DNA of 64,000 nucleotides from Toxonevra muliebris (Eukaryota > Arthropoda > Insecta > Diptera > Pallopteridae). The notes below the pieces were generated by a model. It saw only the letters and a program-made list of their open reading frames with translations, had not been told where the DNA came from and searched no databases. The DNA lies in assembly GCA_963691655.1 (NCBI GenBank), contig OY829328.1:72234400-72298399 (forward strand), in the 5' to 3' direction. The first letter of the stretch is position 1, and every line of letters starts with the position of its first letter. Shown piece after piece: positions 1 to 11,791 of this stretch. Both the position numbers and the translations under genes were made by a program.

Positions 1-640
1 TTCTGTTTAATGGCGTAGTATTCTGGTGGTCAACTCTTTCAAAGAGCACCCATCATAAACAATTAGATAAACTACAGCGGCTGGCTTCAGTGTTAATTAC
101 AGGAGCCCTGAGAACAACACCGTCAAAGGCGCTGTACACTATCCTGGATCAGCTTCCAATAGCTCTGCGTCAATTTCGGCGATGAGACTGAACGCTATAT
201 GCAAGTGATTCCTTATCAATTTTGGTCACGAACAAATTCTAGGTGAAATCAATTATCTTCAATCACTATCCTTTGCTAGCAGCTTTAGCATACTCATTCC
301 AACTCGTCAAGAGTGGAGTGCGGGTAATGTGATATGCCCTGGTGTCATTCAAGTTCATATATAATGATTGCTCCAAATTGTATGCTAAGGTTGGGGGTGG
401 AGTTTACTCTGAGCGTCTGAATAGCTCAAAGCAATTTCGTTTTTCTGTTCACTGCAGCGTCTTCCAAGATAACCTGATAAGATGTAATGCGATACCCTGT
501 AATGATATCTTCATTTTCACTAATAGTCAGGCGGCGATAAAATCACTCCAATGGCCCGCTAACAACTCCTTAGTTGCCCGTCAATGCAGATCGTCTCTTA
601 ATGAAATAGCCACGGAATTCAACTTGCACATGATATGAGG
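1..640 (+). mobile_element. I-like LINE fragment (RT thumb to RNase H), decayed
   Basis: Remnant of a non-LTR retrotransposon ORF2. Reading from base 3, an open stretch to 185 contains NGVVFWW, then KLQRLASVLITGALRTTPS, then a leucine-rich segment. This is the conserved thumb region after the reverse transcriptase of RNase-H-bearing LINEs. After frame breaks, 342-638 reads NDCSKLYAKVGGGVYSERLN (equivalent of the DGSK...GGGVY start of RNase H) and later TNSQAAIKSL (equivalent of SDSQAA). Two RNase H acidic residues are changed (DGS to DCS is retained in part, SDS to TNS), and several stops lie between the blocks, so it is non-functional. The left end is cut by the window edge. It is the same general family as the copy at 36,480. 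Clade assignment to I/LOA/R1-type rests on the presence of RNase H and is an inference. Confidence 0.8.
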
Positions 641-2059
641 AGGAGAATTGTAAGGCTGCGAATAATAGACAATAAATCTATTAAACCATTAAAATTCATA
701 TTAAGTACACATAATTGAACCTACTATTTTGCATCAATAAACAAAATCATAAATTACGCTGCTGATTTTAAAGCGCGAGTTTGTATATTCTGTCAATTGG
801 AACTTCAAATGAAGATTCTGTTGAAGATCTGTTTAAATCTTAACGAGGCGTAACAAAACATTTTCCGTAAAAAAAACGCACCGCAGCAATCACACTCTTG
901 ACTAACCCCAAAAGTATGCTAAGCATTAAGTTTTAGAAGTATACATGTACATGTGATTGTATTTGTATGTGGCTGGCACTCGCATATACCAAAACATCAA
1001 TTTTTCATTTCTTTTGTGTTTAATAAATCAAATAATTTCATTCTTTACACTTCATTCCAAGGCTACTCTCTATCTCTTTCACATTCTAAGCGTTGTTGTT
1101 GTCTTCTTATTTGACGAAGCAAAATTTCGTTGCGCTTTACGTTTCTTTCAACATTTTTTTTGGCAAACGGAAATATGCTGCTACTGAATACAGTTATGCT
1201 TTTGTGTATTTTACCTTTTGAAAATTATTTGCGTTCACAGAAGAAGAATTTGTCTAACTTGTCTTTGTTTGTCTGTCTGCTGTGTGTGTGTAAGTATGTG
1301 TATATTTGTACTACTGCCATTTTCCTTATGCTTCTATACTTTTGCTTACTTTTCGAAAACTTTAATAAAAGCAATAAACAAATAAAGCTTAATGTCGCGC
1401 GCATATTTACGCACACATTTTCAAAAATATTCACACATACATATGTATGTAAGTACATAGGCTCTTTCTAGCTTTGAACAAACTCTCAGCGCAGACATGC
1501 CGCCGCCGTTACTAAAATTTATGGCCAGGAGAAACATGATAAATGGCTTGCAATTGAAAAGGCGGTAAATTTGAATTACGCGAATTACTCAAATGTACGA
1601 GAAACGATGGGCAGCAAAGCGTTAGTGAGGTAGAAGTAAGAGAGACAGAGAGAGAAAGAGAGGGGAGAAAGTACATAGAGCATAGACAAATTGACGTTAA
1701 ATTGTTTGTATTTGAATTGAAATTAAATTGGTTAGATTTTCAATTGCCGCCAAAAAAAGCGGAAAAGTATTTTGTAAAAAAAAGAACTGCAAAAATTTTT
1801 AAGCTTCAATTTGATTTTTCTATTATAAAGTTAATGGTAGAATTGGCAACCACAAAACCGAGAACAAATTTAGTTGATGTAGATATTATAATGATCCTTG
1901 AGACTGAGTGCTTTGATTTAGTCCAGCACACCCTCAACTCCAGTTTATGTCAATTCAAAGTAATAACAGCTGGAGCAGTAAGGTGTTCACCGCAAGCGGG
2001 ACTAGAGATGATGCACAACTGAAAAAAGGAGTGGTTAGACTGGGGAAGTAATTTACCAT
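641..2059. other. non-coding, nothing recognised
   Basis: AT-rich sequence with short open frames of biased, low-complexity composition. There is a short GA-rich run around 1,640-1,675. I see no recognisable gene or element. Confidence 0.6.
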
Positions 2060-2395
2060 ACCAAAAAAAACAACTGTGGCATACGGAAATCTGGAAAACT
2101 TTGGAAAATATGAGGAGAATCTTCAACTCAGTAAGTTTCACGACAAATTTCCATTACGATGGCAACATCTCTTTTTTTCCCCCCCGAGAGAGATACTTGG
2201 AGAGCCAATAAAATGATTGTGAAATCTTCACCATTCCGAAATGGAAGTAAGTACAGAGGTGCTGGCCTCTACACGGGAACACTTAACAATCGAGACTCTT
2301 TTATATCAGCTAGAGCTTGCAGTGCCTTTCAATCAGAATTTCTAGCAATTGAAAAAGCTGTCAAAGCTATACCGGATTACGATTCTTAGAGAGCC
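2060..2395 (+). mobile_element. LINE RNase H N-terminal fragment
   Basis: The stretch 2,159-2,389 reads KMIVKSSPFRNGSKYRGAGL, then a segment ending CSAFQSEFLAIEKAVKAI. This matches the layout of the start of a LINE RNase H domain: (T)DGSK..GAG, then FQ.E..AI. The first catalytic Asp is Asn (NGSK) and the conserved Glu is present (QSE). A TAG stop follows. It is a short relic of an RNase-H-type LINE, only distantly like the copies at 2,940 and 62,524. No ends are visible. Confidence 0.65.
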
Positions 2396-2606
2396 AGGTA
2401 GCTAATTTAGGAAATCAAAGTCGGTATTAATATCTAATAATAAATAACAATTAATTTCAGAAAGCTTTAAAGGCACCATGACCCCACAGGATCAGACTAT
2501 GCCAGATTCCCGGATACACCAATATCACAGTACAGTAATCGAATTCAGCCGACAGATGTTAGAAATGCATCACCTCCTGCTGATCGGGCAATAATACAAG
2601 ATACAT

Positions 2607-2700
2607 TAGGGTGGCTCTTATTTTTCAAGTTTGATTTCAACCAATAGAAACGAAAATAGAATTTTCACTAACTACGGACCGGATTTTTAGAAGATTTTTA
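2607..2700 (+). mobile_element. one end of a TA-flanked MITE
   Basis: Beginning after TA at 2,607-2,608, the sequence GGGTGGCTCTTATTTTTC and the following AAGTTTGATT match, in reverse complement, the right end of the complete element at 6,812-7,211. No matching second terminus is visible downstream, so this is a half or broken copy. The inner boundary is a guess. Confidence 0.6.
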
Positions 2701-2934
2701 TGTTCTGTGGGCTCATTGAAAAATTTTTTTTTTATGTATTTCTTAATTTTGGGCTTTTTAGCCTGTTTACCACATGCCAGCATCATTTTGATAAGTCACC
2801 ACAAAGTTACCATTTGCATTCGAAAAATCGTTCACTTTTTTTGTGATTCTGACAGAAAAAAGGACGTTCCTTTTAATGAACAAACCCCCACAAATTTGGA
2901 ATTAGGGGAGCTTGAAACCGTGGCTGATTGATTG

Positions 2935-4640
2935 ACTTAGAAAGGTTCTGGCGTACTTCGATCTTAAGAGATCTATTGCACCCTCGATAGTAGCCTGTTT
3001 AAAGGCGGTCAGACAAACCAATCTTGCTGAGAAATCTCAGTAACTGATGTGGCTTTAAAGCTATAATATCCCCACTTCTTGAGTGGTAGTACCTCAAGTA
3101 TCTCTTCCTCCTGCGAGTGAGCGCCTCGCAGTACGTTAGGATGTGCTCGGATGTTTCCTTGTCATCTCTACATAATCTACAAGTACTGTCTCGACTTAAA
3201 CCTATGTTTTTCATATACTCCCTCACTTTATTATGCCGTAAAAAGAAGCCCATTATTCCCAATTAGTAGATTTGAGTGTCTTAGCTTAGGAATGAGTGCC
3301 CAGTAGATTTGGTGTTTTGTTCCTCTTCTTTTAACGCGCCTTTTAAGATTTGAATTCCTATACTTAACAAGGGTTCTGGAGCAATGTTATGTATTGGCCG
3401 CTACTTGCCTTGCTAGGTTGTCGGCTATGTTATTTGTCCTGTCTAGTGTGTTCAAGAGCTCTAGACATTCCCATACTAGTTTTGCGGAAATCTCAAAGGA
3501 GTCCAGTGATAGCGGCTTGACTATCTGAATATATTACAAAGTCTTCCTTCTTACACTCACGTTCAAGGTTGAACTGTGCACAGAGCCGTTGCCAAGAATC
3601 TCCTCTTGGAAGATACTTGCAGTTCTTCCCATTGGCTCCGAGTGCTCGGGTTTTGGATCACATACCCCCGCACCCGTTTCTTCGTTCGTTCTGATCCGTC
3701 GGTGTACCATCTTTGTGTATGTTCTTTGTAAGAGGTATGGAAAGTCTGGATCCTCCATTCTTACTTGTTACTTAGTATAACTTTGAAGTATTTTTCGAAC
3801 TTGTATCTCTTGTTTATATCATTTCCAGGCAGAGTGTGTAGGGAAAGGTCAGCAGAGATACTTTCGAGGTTTCTACTGCTGAGGACTTTCCCTCTGCCAG
3901 CTCCTTCTCTTGGCAGCCGTCTCTATTACTAGAGTGAGGTCGAGTTTTGCCTCCATGGGAGCCGTGGGACATGTTTTCATAGCTCCTGTGATGCAAACAC
4001 AGGGCAGTCATTGAACTTTGCTTAGGGTTTTACTCATTGTGACTAGTTCAACTCTTTGCGACCAGGCTACCGCACCATAGGTGAGTATTGGCCTTACTAC
4101 CATGGTATACATCCACTTTAAGATGTACGGAGTACAACCCCAGGTTTTTCTCGCTATTTTTCGCATTTCATAAGTGATTTAGTCAAAGATTACTGAAGAG
4201 GAACCATAGCTGGTTCCGAAACGATCGTCTGATCTGCTAGTTCTATGAAATTTTTGATATTCTTCTGGCATCATTGTTCATTCAAAGCCTAATAAGTCTA
4301 ATAATGATTTAATCGCTTTCTTAATTGTATTGGCTGCATGTTCTTTCCAGAGAAATTTTGAGTCTAGTGTTACTCCTAGACATTTGACTTCCTGTGTAAC
4401 ATTAATTACCGTCTTGTTTAGCTTTATAGGCTTCTTGAGCCGAAGTTTCCTTTTCCTAGTGAATGGCACTAGGGTAGACTTGGATGGATTTATGTTTAAA
4501 TCCACTAATTTGCACCACCTACCTCTGAGTAAGGTTAAGCCCCCTTTGTACTATGTCACAAAGTGTATCCTCATATTTTCCTTTTACCATAATGCAATGA
4601 CATCGGCCTAACCTTGACAGTTTGCCATTGCCTGCTAACA
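2935..4640 (-). mobile_element. I-like LINE, 5'-truncated (RT YADD to C-terminal zinc knuckle)
   Basis: Minus-strand relic of an RNase-H-bearing LINE. Reading down from 4,640 it shows: an ADD remnant of the YADD catalytic box; NINPSKSTLVPFTRKRK and EVKCLGVTLDSKFLWKEH (4,505-4,278); a thumb motif ILKWMYTMVVRPILTYGAVA (about 4,150-4,090); an RNase H part with PKPEHSEPMGRTASIFQEEI (3,670-3,590); and the C-terminal knuckle CRLCRDDKETSEHILTYC (about 3,184-3,131), ending LRFLSKIGLSDRL. The 3' flank (about 2,985-2,945) has a version of the CAATAGATCT tail seen in the copy at 62,524. Frame breaks and stops make it dead. The motif HSEPMG is shared with the 62,524 copy, which supports one family. Confidence 0.85.
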
Positions 4641-4921
4641 AAGTAAGGAGTTCATCAACTACTAGGCTCCACAAAAGGGGTGAATTTTAAATTTCATTAT
4701 TTTCACCCTATAAACCTTTCATAATAACAATTAGTATTATTTTCTAGAAGAAAATCCACGAAATCAAACAAATTTTATGTGAATGTCAGAATTGGTTTTC
4801 TCGGTTTCAGTTAGTCCTTAGACTAACTGAACTATGATTTCAAAATTTCAATTGAAATTTGAGAGGCCTCAAGTCGATATTTTTTTCATACTCCCTTCGG
4901 CAAAGTTGATCAGCAACAAAT
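4641..4921. other. non-coding, nothing recognised
   Basis: AT-rich spacer between a LINE relic and a hairpin element. No coding or structural signal was found. Confidence 0.5.
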
Positions 4922-5178
4922 ATATCTGTGGCAATAAGGAATAACAGCTTAACTAAAAAGTCGAATAAAAACCTGCTGCGTATTTTATATTATAAACCCC
5001 AAAATGTTGAAAGTTTTTGAAAAATTTTTGCAATTTAGCAGTCTCCATAGTTTTTTATTAATTAAACTCCATTAATTATTTAAGAACTTTCAATATTTTG
5101 GGTTTTTTAATGAAAAATACGCAACAGGTTTTTAGTGGACTTTTGAGTTTAGCTGTTATTCCTTATTGCCACAGATAT
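4922..5178. mobile_element. hairpin MITE-like element with about 90-bp inverted arms
   Basis: The left arm starts ATATCTGTGGCAATAAGGAA and continues TAACAGCTTAACTAAAAAGT with CCTGCTGCGTATTTT. The right arm, read in reverse complement from 5,178, gives the same order with a few substitutions, and both run into CCCAAAAT.TTGAAAGTT. The arms are roughly 90 bp each and enclose a loop of about 70 bp with no coding capacity. This is the architecture of a non-autonomous hairpin element. No unambiguous target duplication is visible, although AT-rich bases flank both sides. Confidence 0.7.
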
Positions 5179-6811
5179 TATCTTTCTGGAGTGTAGCCGA
5201 TGTCTCCAAAATTTTTGCTCGAACAATTCGATCAATGGGCTGGACTCTAAACCAAGGTATTTAGTCTCAAAGACCAATATACTATACTCGAGATAGAGAA
5301 AATATAAGAGAAAATATAGAAAAATGTGGAAAAATATGGTATGATAGGGGATATCGATCATCTCTAATATATTTATATTTATTTATGTGGAAGCTATAAA
5401 GTACATATAACAAAAACCTTCTGCACTTCGGGTCGTATGAGTGATATTAAATTGTATATACTCACAATAAGCAAAATATTCAACACAGTTTTGTCAATTT
5501 AATTTCCTTTTCAATGTTGTTTGCAAAAATATTTTCGTAAAGCAATTTGCAAAAACACACATACACAAACAAATCACATTCATATACATAAATATTTATA
5601 TAGTTACTTAAGTACTTGCGTTAGCTTCTTTAGCAGTTATGGTGCTGGCTGCACTTGAGAGCGTAAGTTTTCTTCTTCTTACTTATGTATATTAGGCGTC
5701 TTTTGTTGCACCTTCATGCAAATACAATAATAAAAACATAAAGATATACATGCGTATATATACAATTTACAAAAACTTTATATGAAACTTGCCACAACAC
5801 TGAGAGAAAGCAAGAAGAATGAAACGAGGCAGGCAGTAGATTCAGAAGAAAGCAAAACTTTACTATTATGTATTATTGTATTTTACATATGTAAGCAACA
5901 GAGGCATAGCGTAGAGTTTTCTGTTGCTTTTGTGTCGGATTTCCTTAATTTCCGGTTTGTTGTGAAATCTCGAGTGGCAACTTGTATTCCTCTTGCGTTT
6001 GCTTTCGCCCTCGTTTATTTCTTCTTTGCCACAGTCGTCACCACCAAACTGAAAGAAGAAAACCCCGAAATTGCTTGCTACTTATATAGCGTGAAAGTGA
6101 AAGCGTTTGTTGTTTTTGTTGGTTGTTGCCACTACTGTGTGATCAAGTTGTTATTGCTGCTATTGTTATCAAGTTGTTTTTGTTATTGCTGCTGTTTCTG
6201 CTATTATCGTTTTGGTTTTTTTTTTTTAGTTGCTGTCGTTTTTGCTTAAGTTGTTGCCAGTTTGTTGTGCGTACAATGAAATAACTTAGCTGCTGCTGCT
6301 TTCTTGGTTTTTCTTCTTCCTGCTTTAGTTTATATGCATTTTTTTCTTTTTTTGGTGTTTTATTTCTGCATAAAATATTTAAGCTTTCGTTACATTATCA
6401 TTTTTGCTTTTGCCATAATTCGTTTTCTTGTTCTTTTTTTTTTAATCAATTTGCATAACAATTTTACTTACATTCACTACGATAGTAATTGTTGGGATAT
6501 GCTGGTGAGACTGTGATCTCTTGTTGATAGAATTTAAATATTTGTGAGCTTTTGTTTTCTAATTCCTTATTACGGATAGAAAGTGATTTGATAACATACC
6601 TCAAAAAGTTTCGAGATTTTGTACCCGTCTTTTGGTGGTTTTCTCATTCTCGCTAAGCAATCTTCATGACTTTTTCTTGCTGAATAGGTCATTGGGGTAC
6701 CTAAACTGGTCTTATTTTAACCCTCCGTTAGGCATATATTCCAATTGTTATAATCGTACATAGTGAGTCTGGCCAGAACCTGTATACATTTTCTTGTACC
6801 TATGTGTATTA
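5179..6811. other. non-coding, trinucleotide-rich
   Basis: AT-rich sequence. From about 6,095 to 6,330 there are many short GTT/TTG/CTG runs, which make a long but low-complexity open frame (Cys/Val/Phe/Leu-rich) that I do not believe is a gene. TTAACCCTCCG at about 6,718 resembles the end of a TTAA-class element, but no partner end is seen. Confidence 0.5.
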
Positions 6812-7211
6812 GGGTGGCTCTTATATGGCACTTTTTTAAATTTTTCGATAATTTTTCCTGGACTATCCCTCAGTTTAGTTGCATTTTATGAAAAAACGGG
6901 CTATACGAAATAAAGAAAAGGGTTTCCCCTAGAATTTCAAAATCAAAGATTTCGGAAAAAAAATTCAATCTATTTTTTTTCCAATTCCTCAAAATAATAC
7001 TTCTTTGTAAGGCTAGATTTGCATATACGAAACAGCAAATGCTGTCAGTAGTATACAGCACTTTCTTTTTTGTTTTTTTGTTTGCTATTTAATTCGAAAA
7101 TAGGTGAATATTCAAAACTCAAATTTTCTTGGCTATTACTTTTTCCTGCTCAAGAAATAAATGATTTTTTTCTGAGAAAAAAGAATCAAACTTGGAAAAT
7201 AAGAGCCACTC
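6812..7211. mobile_element. TA-flanked MITE (400 bp)
   Basis: The termini are inverted: GGGTGGCTCTTAT at the left and ATAAGAGCCACTC at the right (one mismatch). Both are immediately flanked by TA (6,810-6,811 and 7,212-7,213). The interior is non-coding and AT-rich. Size, TIRs and TA duplication fit a non-autonomous Tc1/mariner-class element. A second copy of one terminus lies at 2,607. Confidence 0.8.
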
Positions 7212-7599
7212 TACGGACGCAGTGCTATACATGAAAATTTTTTTCCGATTTGTTAGCCTTTGTTGCTCAAACATCATTTTCTTCGGTTTTTTAAACCGAA
7301 AATTTAATTTAAATTTTTATGCAAGCAAAACTATAAGAGTTTAAAACATATCCAATTTTCTAATTTTCAAATTTTTTCGCCTTATTTCTGCGTGCTTTTT
7401 TATATATTTTTTTCTTAGTTTTTAGGTCCACAAAATCCACTCCCTGGTTATCACGTTTCCAAATTCAAAGGAATTGTTGGAAATACTTTTCTCTTTTTCT
7501 CCTGTTTAGAGTTCACTATCCTCTTTCCTCTGTGCTCTCTCATCTGTCCTCAGTTTTTTGTTCTTTGGCCTCTGTTCAAGATACTTCCCTCCCTCTATT
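7212..7599. other. non-coding, T-rich
   Basis: T-rich spacer leading into the pyrimidine array. No feature was recognised. Confidence 0.5.
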
Positions 7600-8142
7600 T
7601 CTTCTGTTCTTTGCCCTCTTTACTATTTCCCCTTTCTCTTTTCTACTTTTTCTTTTCTTCTTTCCCTTTTTTCTCCTTTTTCCTTTCTGCTTTCTCCTTT
7701 TTTTTTTTCCTTTCCCCTTTCTCCTTTCTATTTTCTCCTTTCTCCTTTCAGCTTTCTCCTTTTAACTTTCTCCTTTCTATTTTCTCCTTTCTGCTTTCTC
7801 CTTTTAACTTTCTCCTTTCCCCTTTCTTTTTTATCCTTTCTCCTTTCTCCTTTCTATTTTCTCCTTTCACCTTTCTGCTTTCTCCTTTTAACTTTCTCCT
7901 TTCTCCTTTCTCTTTTCTCCTTTCTCCTTTCTCCTTTCTCCTTTCTCCTTTCTCCTTTCTCCTTTCTCCTTTCTCCTTTCTCCTTTCTCCTTTCTCCTTT
8001 CTCCTTTCTCCTTTCTCCTTTCTCCTTTCTCCTTTCTCCTTTCTCCTTTCTCCTTTCTCCTTTCTCCTTTCTCCTTTCTCCTTCTCCTTTCTCCTTTCTC
8101 CTTTCTCCTTTCTCCTTTCACCTTTCCCCTTTCCCCTTTCCC
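7600..8142. repeat. heptanucleotide array (TTTCTCC)n
   Basis: Strand-asymmetric polypyrimidine array with a 7-bp unit. About 7,915-8,080 is essentially pure (some 23 copies). The left half is decayed, with TTTTAAC and TTTCTATTT variants. The flanks 8,081-8,142 show CCTTTCC variants. Open frames through it in three frames are by-products of the repeat. Confidence 0.95.
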
Positions 8143-10199
8143 CTATCTCTCTCATAAAAGCTTAAAAATCGATAGTTCAGAGAATTCTCTAATAACACAT
8201 TTTTTATATAATCTAAAATGTCTCTACTGTTACAAAATCAGTCACTAAGACCCGTGGCAATTGTGGCAAACAGCAATGAATAACAAAACCAATAACGCAA
8301 ATAATATACAAAAAAACAATGTTACAATTTAGCACCAAAAACGCCGAGACATACATAAATACATATACATACAAACATACAGGCACGCATATGTATGTAT
8401 GATGGAAAAAGAAGATGAAGAAAAAGAATGTTGTGGAAAGGGAAGCTCATAATTAATTCAAATTAATTACAATTTGGTAGGATTACTGAGCAAGAGAAAA
8501 CGAACACACAGCCAGAGGCACACACAAATACTTCAGCATACATATATTTATTTAAGTATGTATGAATGTAAGAAAAACGTTGGCAAAGTATGAAAAATTA
8601 AGCATCACATATGTGTGGCATTAATATATATATATGAATGTATGTGTTTGTGTGCATATATGTATGTGCGTGGAAAATGACGCCGCTCAAGTGTGAGTTG
8701 CGTTAATGAACATGTTGAACATATGCTCCTGTGTGTTTCGTTAGTCTTTCTATATTGAATTTGAGTTTTTCTTACATGTGTGTGTGTCACACACATACAC
8801 TTGGGATAATTAAAAGACAAGCAGAAGTACCTACTTACTTACTTACTTTTTTGCTTTAAATAGTAAGTAGCTAAATTTTAATGCTATGTTAAAATTTTGG
8901 AAAATTTAGTAAAAAAAAAAAAATTATATTAAATTAAAATGTTTACCTTCATTTTGTAAATATAAACATACAAAAATCCATACGCACGCATACACAATTA
9001 AAACTTCATGCGAAACTCGAAGCTACTAATACATTCATAGCACGCAGATTTGAAAGCACATATATGTATACATATATGTATGTAAATGTGTGTAGACACA
9101 CACAATTAAACATGAGCTTGACAAACAAATAAAAAATGTACAATACAATAAACTTTAATAGGCTGTGCACATATAGCAAAGGATATGTGTATATATTTTT
9201 TCTTAACACATACACACAATGTGAAATACAAATCGTAATATAAACCTACACGCTCGCCATACCCAGTAGAAAAAGTAGAGAGCTATGGTCTGAGAAGCAA
9301 CAACTTGCGAAGAACTAATGTAGTGCATCTAAACTACCAAGATTACTGCTATAAAGTAATTGGTGGAATTTGAAAAACCTTCCACCACTTGCTGTTTCTT
9401 TTTTAACTTCATAATTGAATAAATTTCAATACATTTATTTGTACGTCTTATTGTAGCAGAGGCAAAGTACAAGCCCAATAGGGTCTGTAAAATAAGACTT
9501 CAATCCGTAATTATGGTCCTAGTAGTGGATTCTTGAATTATTTTTTGATTTCAAACTTTAGTCTAGTTGATATAAGTAATTACTAGTTCATCTCAAGCTA
9601 AAATTCAAACCAAAGTACAAGGCCAGCCTTATTTATATTTTTATTTTCAGTTTTGAATGTAAATCTGTCTAAAATATATTCCATTTATTATCTGAAGTCA
9701 AACATGACTGAATTCAGGTCAAAATGTCAAATGATTTTCAAATCTCAATCACCAACTCAGACCGATATGGTTAACTTTTGAATTATTTTTTTAATTTTAA
9801 TGTTCATTCTTGAGCTCAGAAAGGCAGGCCTGAACTATCTTTTGATTTCATGACTGAAAGATTGTTTGATTTTAAGCCTTAATTCAGACTTAAGAACACA
9901 AAGCCTAAACTAAATTTTGATTCCAGTCGCGAGGTAGAGATTCAAACCTAAATTTAAGTATAAGCCAAGCAAAGGAAAAGATTTCGAAAAGATTTGCTTA
10001 TCCAAATTCAAATTTATCTGAGATATTCTTGAACTAAATTCTGATTTAGTCCTAATTTAAACCTAAAGAAAAAATCTTGAAATGGTTCTTCAGATTGCAT
10101 TCCCCATCACGATTTCGTAAACAATTTCCGAATACGCTAGTGGATCCAGATGTTCCATGACTCATGACAGGTGATAAAAATGTGCAAGATTTTCATAGG
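8143..10199. other. non-coding with microsatellites
   Basis: AT-rich sequence with scattered (CATA/TATG)n and (TG/CA)n tracts around 8,345-8,400, 8,625-8,680, 8,775-8,800 and 9,060-9,110. From about 9,480 to 10,090 it contains degenerate repeats of motifs like GACTTAAATTCAGA. No gene was recognised. Confidence 0.5.
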
Positions 10200-11791
10200 T
10201 AAGGAGGTTAGAGAGGTGAGGAGATGGTCAGCCCCAAATTCCTATTAAATAGATAGAAATTCCACCGTCATTCTTTACGGATTTCGGCGTAAAGTCAAGC
10301 CTGTGAAAATATTTAATGAGTCCCAAATAAAATATGAAGAAAATGCACCATCGCTAGTAACCGTCTTGAAATGGTTTCAGATATCCCAGAGCGAACATTT
10401 TTCTGGGCGGAGGTATCTCGTGAGCGTCGCCCAAAATCTTCGACTGACGACGTGTGTTCACTAGAAGTCTAAAATTGAAGAAGATCCAAGATTGACCCAG
10501 GAAATAATTGCTGAGAAACTGGGCTTAAATATCATGATTCTATCGCGAATATTTAGGAATCACGTAGCAAAGAAATCAACACGATGAGTTCTTTTAATTT
10601 TAGCCCTTGCTCAAAAAGAGGTGGGTACGAGTTTCGCCCAATTTGTTCTTCAAAAATGCAGAGTTCAATAATTTTCAATAAAATTGAAAAGCTTGGCTTT
10701 TCACGAACGACCCAGAAATCAAGCAACTGTGGTATGGAGCATATAACGTGCTAATCCATCCGTTAAGCACCAGCCAAGTTTCAGAAGTCAGCTGCAAAAG
10801 TAATGATACAATTTATTGCATCAGAGAAAAAATTGTAGCTGTTATTTCTCTGAAAGCTGGACAGGCGATAACTGCTGAAGGTTATACTAAAATCTACTTA
10901 CCATAAGTTTTCGAAAACTGGTTGGGAAAACACGATTACGCCTCAGCTCACACTGCTGACAGAACGAACTGCTTCATTGCGCTTTCAGAGATTGAAGAAA
11001 TTCGTCCTGCACCATGTTTCTTGGACCTAGTGCCGTGAGATTTCTGGTTATTTACAAAAATAAAAATAAGTTTGAGATGAAAGGTTTTCATAAATAATAA
11101 GGTATCTCCTAATGCAGGTAATGTCGAAGTTGCGAACCTAAAAACCCCGATTTTGAGGACTGTTTTTTGAAGTGGATCTACCGGCTTCAAAAATGTATAG
11201 AAATTAATGACAATAATGTCGAACACTTTAAAAACGATGTGGTATGGAGCATATAACGTGCTAATCCATCCGTTAAGCACCAGCCAAGTTTCAGAAGTCA
11301 GCTGCAAAAGTAATGATACAATTTATTTCATCAGAGAAAAAATTGTAGCTGTTATTTCTCTGAAAGCTGGACAGGCGATAACTGCTGAAGGTTATACTAA
11401 AATCTACTTACCATAAGTTTTCGAAAACTGGTTGGGAAAACACGATTACGCCTCAGCTCACACTGCTGACAGAACGAACTGCTTCATTGCGCTTTCAGAG
11501 ATTGAAGAAATTCGTCCTGCACCATGTTTCTTGGACCTAGTGCCGTGAGATTTCTGGTTATTTACAAAAATAAGTTTGAGATGAAAGGTTTTCATAAATA
11601 ATAAGGTATCTCCTAATGCAGGTAATGTCGAAGTTGCGAACCTAAAAACCCCGATTTTGAGGACTGTTTTTTGAAGTGGATCTACCGGCTTCAAAAATGT
11701 ATAGAAATTAATGACAATAATATCGAACACTTTAAAAACGATTACGGTTAAACTTATGAGATTCAAAATGTTTTTGGCCTTTTCCTTGTAG
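10200..11791 (+). pseudogene. mariner-family transposase relic with internal tandem duplication
   Basis: Decayed DD34D-type mariner. Around 10,320-10,590 the frame reads YEENAPSLVTVLKWFQ (the helix-turn-helix region) and then IEEDPRLTQEIIAEKLGL. Further on are SGQAITAEGYTKIYLP, VFENWLGKHDYASAHTADRT (equivalent of HHDNASxH) and LDLVPCDFWLF, which keeps the third catalytic Asp. Stops and frameshifts are present throughout. The part from about 10,731 is present twice in tandem (see the repeat entry). The right end is placed at about 11,791 because the minus-strand relative at 32,891 shares the terminal GGCCAAAAAC sequence. The left end is uncertain. Confidence 0.8.
10731..11742 (+). repeat. 510-bp tandem duplication inside the mariner relic
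   Basis: GGTATGGAGCATATAACGTG begins at 10,731 and again at 11,241. The two units (10,731-11,240 and 11,241-about 11,742) are nearly identical: I see single-base differences such as ATTGCATC/ATTTCATC and AATGTCG/AATATCG, and a 6-bp deletion in the AAATAA tract of the second. The near-identity suggests a recent event relative to the age of the transposase frame. Confidence 0.9.

Noticed and set aside
5782..6249. 155-codon frame rich in Cys, Val, Phe and Leu
   Set aside because: Built on GTT/TTG/CTG runs, with no recognisable domain and no promoter or poly(A) context.
7558..8165. Long open frames (up to about 200 codons) over the pyrimidine array, in several frames on both strands
   Set aside because: They exist only because a 7-bp unit without stops is repeated; no start context, motif or conserved composition.
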